From the NCBI GenBank assembly GCA_015689685.1, contig WVSL01000006.1, forward strand, positions 1 to 64,000: 64,000 bases of DNA, given 5' to 3'. The position numbers were made by a program, and so were the translations under genes. The notes under the pieces are model-generated. The model saw only the letters and a list, made by a program, of their open reading frames with translations, was not told where the DNA came from and did not search any database. This stretch comes from Rhodobacterales bacterium HKCCE2091 (GTDB lineage Bacteria; Pseudomonadota; Alphaproteobacteria; Rhodobacterales; Rhodobacteraceae). Positions 59,630 to 64,000 of this stretch are shown piece by piece (the stretch's first letter is position 1; each line of letters opens with the position of its first letter).

Positions 59630-60249
59630 AACGGCCGTCGCCCGGAACCCTGACCGGAAGGGTCTGGGATCTCGTGGACGAACTTACCGAGTTCGCCGGG
59701 CAAATGGCACGACGAAAGGACGTAGTCGCGGCCGCGGTGGAGGAAGGCCTGAACCCCAAGACCGCGAACACCCAGTACGGCCACTGGAAGCGGGCGAACT
59801 ACCCGGTGGTGAAGGCAGTCGCTACGTCACCGCCCGAGGAAGACGAACCGGACCGGCACTGGGCGCGGCTTCTCAAGAACGGCTTCACATACGGCGCGGA
59901 CTGGGTGCTGGAAAACGGCAATCCGACCTTGGACCGTCCCGCGCCTGCGGAACCCGGCGTCTACGTCTTCGTGCTCGAGGATTCCGCGGTATATGTCGGC
60001 GTCACCCGCCGCCCGCTTGCGGCACGCATGGCCGACTACCGTCGCGGACCGGTCGGGCAGCGTACCAGTTCCCGGATCAAGGCGCTCATCGCTTCGCACC
60101 TCGCGGACGGTCATTCGATCCGCGTTCTCTTTGCCGTGCCGGGGCAGTCCGAATGGAACGGGCTGCCCGTCGAGATCGCGGCCGGTCTCGAAGCCGGGCT
60201 GATTTCGGACCTGCTTCCGGCATGGAACATCAAGGGGACGTTTTTGTGA
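59626..60249 (+). CDS. GIY-YIG-fold protein with N-terminal helical domain
   Basis: 207 residues from GTG 59626, overlapping the dehydrogenase stop (GTGA). The N-terminal 65 residues (GRVWDLVDELTEFAGQ, AVEEGLNPKTANTQYGHWKR) look like a small helix-turn-helix-type domain seen in plasmid and phage proteins. The C-terminal domain is GIY-YIG-like: GVYVF at 111-115, VYVGVT at 122-127, Arg134, then GLPVEIAAGLEAGLISDLLPAWN with the candidate catalytic Glu and final Asn. The main catalytic positions seem kept. Such stand-alone nucleases occur in mobile or defence settings, but its coupling to a housekeeping gene is odd. The function is unknown. Confidence 0.75.
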   Translation: MKRPSPGTLTGRVWDLVDELTEFAGQMARRKDVVAAAVEEGLNPKTANTQYGHWKRANYPVVKAVATSPPEEDEPDRHWARLLKNGFTYGADWVLENGNPTLDRPAPAEPGVYVFVLEDSAVYVGVTRRPLAARMADYRRGPVGQRTSSRIKALIASHLADGHSIRVLFAVPGQSEWNGLPVEIAAGLEAGLISDLLPAWNIKGTFL

Positions 60250-60394
60250 CTGTTCTTCGGGGGGCCGCGTGCGGCTTCTCGACGAGGCGGCACGGTAAAC
60301 GAACCGTTTCCAAATGAGTGCGCGACCGCCCAATTTTAGTCGAATAGGATGGCGATATTGGGTGGTGTGAAGTGTAACCAGTGAGGAAGCAGCA

Positions 60395-60616
60395 ATGCTC
60401 GACTTTTCCCACGCATTCGTCGATGCCGCCGATTTCGACGCAGCCGTTCTTCCCGGCGCCGACAAATCCCTCGATCAGTACCGCGCCTTCCGTGCCCGCC
60501 GCGTGGCGGCATGGGACCTGCCGCAGGTCGATCGCGCTGCCGACAACCTCTTCGCCGACCTGGGCACGCGCTACGAGACCAAGCTCGACGCCGCGCCCGA
60601 GAACCTCTTCGCCTGA
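60395..60616 (+). CDS. 73-aa acidic protein of unknown function
   Basis: Begins MLDFSHAFVDAADFDAAVLP and ends KLDAAPENLFA. It is Asp/Ala-rich, with the alternation of Asp and aromatic residues suggesting amphipathic helices. No signal peptide or membrane helix. GAGG lies 11 bases before ATG 60395. The 145 bases upstream are AT-richer than the rest of the window, including CCAATTTTAG and GATATTGG, and probably hold a promoter. A strong hairpin follows. No family recognised. Confidence 0.65.
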   Translation: MLDFSHAFVDAADFDAAVLPGADKSLDQYRAFRARRVAAWDLPQVDRAADNLFADLGTRYETKLDAAPENLFA

Positions 60617-60626
60617 CAACGCGCGA

Positions 60627-60649
60627 CCCGCGCCCGGTCAGGGCGCGGG
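60627..60649. terminator. Bidirectional hairpin between convergent genes
   Basis: CCCGCGCCC (60627-60635), loop GGTCA, GGGCGCGGG (60641-60649). A perfect 9-bp stem. The loop contains the stop codon of the zinc-peptidase gene (60638-60640), so one side of the stem encodes that protein's last residues. It can serve both the 73-aa gene and the minus-strand gene. Confidence 0.65.
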
Positions 60650-61603
60650 CTGACCCCTGAGCGCGCCGTGCACGAAGCCGAGCTTCGCCCGCACGGCATC
60701 GCTGAGAACGAAGGGGTAAAGGTCCGGAAGGTCCACCGCCCGGTTGACGTGATTGATGGCGATGGCGACGTCCACCGCCTGCTGGATCACGGGCTCCGGA
60801 TCCGTTTCCGCATAGGCATCGTACCCCTGTAACGGCAGGTCGGGCAGTCCGATCCCCGCCGCCGCCGCGCTGTCGAGCAGGTCGACGAGGTGCAGGATGT
60901 GCGCCGTCGTCTCGGCCCAGTCCTCGTGCGGGTGGGCGGAGGCATAGCTGGTGATATGCGTGCCGCCGCCCGGTGCAGGATCGGCGTAGTGCCGTTCCAG
61001 CGCCGCCGCGTAATCCTCCCGCTCGTCGCCGAAGAGGTCGCGGAAGGCGGCGAGGAAGTTTTCGTTCTCGGACAGCCGAAGATGCAGGAAATGCGCGATC
61101 TCGTGGCGCATGTGGCCGATCATGGTGCGGTAGAGCTCACCCAGGTCGGCGCGGCGTTCGGCGCGCACGGCGTCCTCTGCCTCGGTCACGTTGATCGTCA
61201 CGACCCCGTCGGCATGGCCCATCACCACGTTGTCCTCGCCGCCGGCGACGACCTCCGACAGCATCCGAAACACCGGCCGCGCGCCCGGGTCCGACGCCGT
61301 GAACCAGCCCCAACGGCCGAGCCCCGCGAGGCACCAGCGTTTCGCGGCCTCGGTGCGCGACCAGAGCTCCAGGTTGTCGCCGGTCTCGATGTCCGGCACG
61401 GTCTCGGTCATCGCGCAGGAGCGGCACAGCCCGTCGGTTTCGGCCAGCCAGTTGCAGCCGATGCTGGAGCGGTTGCCGCAATCGTCGCCTTCGGCGACCA
61501 TCGTCTGCGCTTCGGGGTCGAAATGCACCGCCTGCCCGCAGGAACAGGCGAGGTTCTCGAAGAAGACGGGCCCGGCACAGGCCGGGCAGCGAAAGATCTG
61601 CAT
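60638..61603 (-). CDS. Zinc-ribbon protein with putative zinc metallopeptidase domain
   Basis: 321 residues. The N-terminus is a zinc ribbon (CPACAG at 6-11, CSCG at 20-23) with further cysteines CGNRSSIGC and CRSC, then a peptidase-like domain with HEIAH (167-171) in MIGHMRHEIAHFLHLRLSEN and a distal acidic stretch DWAETTAHILHLVD. It matches the putative zinc-binding metallopeptidase family (Peptidase_Mx/DUF-type), which has no known substrate. No signal peptide. Downstream of htpX by 58 bases on the same strand, so probably co-transcribed with that stress protease. Confidence 0.8.
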   Translation of the reverse strand: MQIFRCPACAGPVFFENLACSCGQAVHFDPEAQTMVAEGDDCGNRSSIGCNWLAETDGLCRSCAMTETVPDIETGDNLELWSRTEAAKRWCLAGLGRWGWFTASDPGARPVFRMLSEVVAGGEDNVVMGHADGVVTINVTEAEDAVRAERRADLGELYRTMIGHMRHEIAHFLHLRLSENENFLAAFRDLFGDEREDYAAALERHYADPAPGGGTHITSYASAHPHEDWAETTAHILHLVDLLDSAAAAGIGLPDLPLQGYDAYAETDPEPVIQQAVDVAIAINHVNRAVDLPDLYPFVLSDAVRAKLGFVHGALRGQPAP

Positions 61604-61661
61604 GTGGGTCCTTCCCTCGTGGCTCTGGCTGAACCCGGCGCGGGCCGCCGGGTTCCACGGC

Positions 61662-62561
61662 TCACGACCAGGGGCCTGCGCGCCGTGCCGATGCCGGTGC
61701 CGCCGCGCGCGGTGCGCCCGACCGGGCGGCCATCTCGCGCAGGCGCGCGACGCGGTTCTCGGTCGCCGGGTGGGTCGCGAACAGCCGGTCGCGGGCCAGC
61801 GCGTGAAGCGGGTTGATGATGAACATGTGCGCGGTCGCCGGGTGCCGCTCGGCGCTGTCGTTGTCGATCCGCGCGGCGAAGCCCGCGATCTTCTGGAGCG
61901 CGGCGGCGAGCCACAGCGGCTGGCCGCAGATCTCGGCACCGATCCGGTCGGCCTCGTACTCGCGCGACCGGCTGATCGCCATCTGCACCAGCCCCGCGGC
62001 CAGGGGTGCGAGGAACACGGTCGCGATCACGCCGATGAAGCCGAGCGGGTTGTCGCGCCCGTTGCCTCCGCGGAAGAAGAAGGCGAAGTTGGCGAGCATC
62101 CCGATCGCGCCCGCCAGTGTCGCCGTGACCGTCATCAGGAGCGTGTCGCGATGCTTGATGTGCGCCAGTTCGTGCGCCATCACGCCGGCGAGTTCCTCGC
62201 GTGTCAGCCGTTGCATGAGCCCGGTGGTCGCGGCGACGGCGGCGTGATCCGGCGACCGGCCGGTGGCGAAGGCGTTCGGCTGGTCGGTCTGGATGACGTA
62301 GACCTTCGGCCGCGGCAGCCCGGCGCGGTCGGCGAGCTGGTGGACGAGCGGCACGAGGTCCGGCGCGGCGCGCGCATCGACTTCCACCGCGTTGTGCATC
62401 CGCAGGACGAGTGTGTCGGAGGACCACCACGAGAACACGTTCATCCCCGCCGCGATCACCAGCGCGATGACCATGCCCGTGGTTCCGCCGATCAGGTAAC
62501 CGGCCAGCCCGAACAGCGCCGTCAGAAGCGCCAGCAGCATCGCCGTCTTGACGTATCCCAT
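61662..62561 (-). CDS. htpX: Membrane zinc metalloprotease HtpX
   Basis: 299 residues. Two N-terminal helices (7-25, 27-46), zinc site HELAH at 130-134 in [17 protein letters not shown], two more helices and the third ligand Glu in [29 protein letters not shown] is characteristic. HtpX degrades damaged membrane proteins together with FtsH. ATG 62561 gives [11 protein letters not shown] heat-shock-like promoter lies at 62596-62623. The Ala/Pro/Arg tail after residue 275 is variable in the family. Confidence 0.95.
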   Translation of the reverse strand: MGYVKTAMLLALLTALFGLAGYLIGGTTGMVIALVIAAGMNVFSWWSSDTLVLRMHNAVEVDARAAPDLVPLVHQLADRAGLPRPKVYVIQTDQPNAFATGRSPDHAAVAATTGLMQRLTREELAGVMAHELAHIKHRDTLLMTVTATLAGAIGMLANFAFFFRGGNGRDNPLGFIGVIATVFLAPLAAGLVQMAISRSREYEADRIGAEICGQPLWLAAALQKIAGFAARIDNDSAERHPATAHMFIINPLHALARDRLFATHPATENRVARLREMAARSGAPRAAAPASARRAGPWS

Positions 62562-62595
62562 GTCGTCGCTCTCCGTTTCCGCACTCGCCGGAAGG

Positions 62596-62623
62596 ATATG
62601 GGTTCGCGCGTGACGAAGGGAAG
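62596..62623 (-). promoter_or_regulatory. Candidate RpoH-type promoter of htpX
   Basis: On the minus strand: CTTCCC (62623-62618), then 14 bases, then ACCCATAT (62603-62596). The -10 fits the sigma-32 element CCCCATnT at all but one position; the -35 (consensus CTTGAAA) keeps only the CTT. htpX is heat-shock controlled in E. coli, and an rpoH gene lies at 49314. Confidence 0.35.
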
Positions 62624-62737
62624 ACCCGCGGCGTCCGGGCCCCATGTCGCTTTTGCACGCCGCCCGGTCGAATTGCTCACGCCCGCTCGGGTCCGCTCTG
62701 GCTAGAGAGGGTGGCGTTGGCAACGGAGGCGGCGGCG

Positions 62738-64000
62738 ATGAAATCCCATGTGAAAGCCCTGGTCGTGGGCGGCGGCGCGGTCGGCACCTCGATCGCCTAT
62801 CACCTCGCACGGGCCGGCTGGTCCGATGTCGTGCTGATGGAGCGGGACGAGCTGACCTCGGGCTCCACCTGGCACGCCGCGGGTCTGCTGCCGCTGTTCA
62901 ACATGGGCTACGCCACCAGCCACATCCACGACTACTCGGTGAAGTTCTACAAGACGCTGGAAGAGGAAACCGGCCTCAACCCCGGCTTCTCGGTCGTGGG
63001 CAACCTGCGCATGGCGCAGACCCAAGCGCGGATGGACGAATACCAGCTCTATGCGTCCACCGCCGAGACCGTGGGCATCCCCTACGAGTTCCTGACCCCC
63101 GCCGAGATCAAGGACCGCTGGCCGCTGGTCCGCACCGAGGACCTGATCGGCGCGCTGTTCCACCCGACGGACGGCTACATCAACCCCGCCGACGTGACCC
63201 AGGCGATGGCGAAGGGCGCGCGGCAGCGCGGGGTGGAGATCGAGCGCCGCTGGCAGGTCGACGGCTACGAATGGACCGGCGAGGCGTGGCGCGTGACCTG
63301 CACCAAGATGGTGGAGCGCGGCGGCAACCTCGTGCCCTCCGACGAGCAGCAGGTGGTCACCGCCGAGCATGTCGTGACCGCCACCGGCAACCATGCGCAG
63401 CGCACCGCGCGGCTTCTCGGCATCAAGATCCCCGCGATCCCGGTTGAGCACCAGTACATCGTGACCGAGCCCGACCCGGCGCTGGTGGAATACCGCAAGA
63501 CCCACGGCGAACACCCGGTCCTGCGCGATGCCGACGCCAAGTGGTACGTCCGCGAGGAACGCGGCGGCTGGATCCTCGGCCCCTACGAGGAAGGCGCCCC
63601 CGCGCGGTTCCTCTACGACGTGCCGCAGAGCTTCCGCGCCGACCTGTTCCCGCTCCACCTCGACCGGATCGAGGAGGAGTACATGTCGATGATCCACCGG
63701 ATCCCGTCCTCCGAGGAAGTCGGGCTGAAGGACGATTACAACGGTCCGATCTGCTACACCCCCGATGGCAACCCGCTGGTCGGCCCGGCGCCGGGCCTGC
63801 GGAACATGTGGCTGGCCGAGGGCTTCAGCTTCGGCATCACCGCCGCCGGCGGCACCGGCTACTACCTCGCCCAGATGATGGTCGAGGGCGAGGCCGAGAT
63901 CGACATGGCAAGCCTCGACCCCAAGCGCTACGGCCCCTGGGTCACGACCGAGTACGCGGCGCGCAAGAACGAGGAATGCTATTCCCACGTCTACGTCCTG
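62738..64000 (+). CDS. GcvT-family FAD-dependent oxidoreductase (dimethylglycine/sarcosine dehydrogenase-like), 5' part
   Basis: 421 residues are visible before the window ends in frame at base 64000. The dinucleotide site is [46 protein letters not shown], in which the His corresponds to the covalent-FAD residue of dimethylglycine dehydrogenases. Further blocks are [32 protein letters not shown] and [24 protein letters not shown]. Full-length homologues are about 810 residues with a folate-binding GcvT domain, which would lie beyond the edge. Substrates in Rhodobacterales include N-methylated glycines from choline and betaine. ATG 62738 follows GGAGG. Confidence 0.9.
   Translation, partial: MKSHVKALVVGGGAVGTSIAYHLARAGWSDVVLMERDELTSGSTWHAAGLLPLFNMGYATSHIHDYSVKFYKTLEEETGLNPGFSVVGNLRMAQTQARMDEYQLYASTAETVGIPYEFLTPAEIKDRWPLVRTEDLIGALFHPTDGYINPADVTQAMAKGARQRGVEIERRWQVDGYEWTGEAWRVTCTKMVERGGNLVPSDEQQVVTAEHVVTATGNHAQRTARLLGIKIPAIPVEHQYIVTEPDPALVEYRKTHGEHPVLRDADAKWYVREERGGWILGPYEEGAPARFLYDVPQSFRADLFPLHLDRIEEEYMSMIHRIPSSEEVGLKDDYNGPICYTPDGNPLVGPAPGLRNMWLAEGFSFGITAAGGTGYYLAQMMVEGEAEIDMASLDPKRYGPWVTTEYAARKNEECYSHVYVL

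Noticed and set aside
1-64000. CRISPR arrays, insertion sequences, integrases, prophage modules or rRNA
   Set aside because: No regularly spaced direct repeats of 25-40 bases, no transposase or integrase motifs and no rRNA-like sequence were seen on either strand.

Overview
The window is very GC-rich, densely packed bacterial DNA. It looks like an alphaproteobacterium of the Rhodobacterales (Roseobacter/Rhodobacter/Paracoccaceae type). The grounds are the ccoGHIS genes of a cbb3 oxidase, an RpoH of RpoHII type, glnD-murJ-trpS together, lpoA-like/rsmI/yraN/gshB together, a TIGR02186-TauE pair, a pyrimidine/purine BMP-type ABC transporter, ectoine catabolism genes, a GcvT-family FAD oxidoreductase and very frequent ATGA/GTGA start-stop overlaps. 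Ectoine breakdown suggests a saline or marine habitat. No rRNA, tRNA, CRISPR array, insertion sequence or prophage was recognised. Everything here was read by eye; no database search was run.

Layout. 1-3575: end of the ccoG-ccoH-ccoI-ccoS operon, cut at the left edge. 3690-6650: a large mosaic protein (Calx-beta, sugar-dehydrogenase-like propeller, C-type lectin-like, two SdrD_B-like modules). 6651-8557: a spacer with five 11-bp repeats, then a ring-cleaving-dioxygenase-like protein and an esterase. 8554-12418 (minus): a membrane/polyamine-like module of two DUF4178 proteins, a 58-aa membrane peptide, a DUF350 protein and a membrane-bound spermidine-synthase homologue. 12475-13845 (minus): a class III aminotransferase. 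14020-15941: three tandem pilin-like paralogues, each followed by its own hairpin. 16032-20429: doeA-doeB-helicase-SDR, all overlapping. 20528-22209 (minus): TIGR02186 and TauE proteins. 22296-28604 (minus): a nucleoside-type ABC operon with two extra genes inserted, headed by a RutR-like operator. 28756-32945 (minus): rimI, tsaB, nfuA (with an Irr-like box), a hydrolase that seems to start at CTG, a universal stress protein, a branched-chain aminotransferase and a 45-aa peptide. 33008-42786: VOC protein, GGDEF/MetOD1 pair, trpS, a protease-dead rhomboid, murJ, glnD and an LpoA-like lipoprotein. 42879-48598: rsmI, yraN, gshB, an esterase, comM and a GST. 48683-53943: cobU, rpoH, chaN, coaBC, dut and a membrane-anchored MoeB-like protein. 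54066-55737: amino-acid ABC binding protein and permease. 55889-64000: M3 peptidase, SH3 protein, 2-hydroxyacid dehydrogenase, GIY-YIG protein, a 73-aa orphan, a zinc peptidase, htpX and a GcvT-family oxidoreductase cut by the right edge.

The strongest candidates for something undescribed are the three Flp-prepilin-like paralogues at 14020-15941 (a shared novel C-terminal domain, no assembly genes nearby) and the DUF4178/DUF350/aminopropyltransferase membrane module at 8554-12418. Regulatory sequence also gives specific leads: a 15/16 match to the RutR operator, a 13/14 match to the Irr/ICE box before nfuA, and five exact-period 11-bp repeats before the glyoxalase-fold gene.
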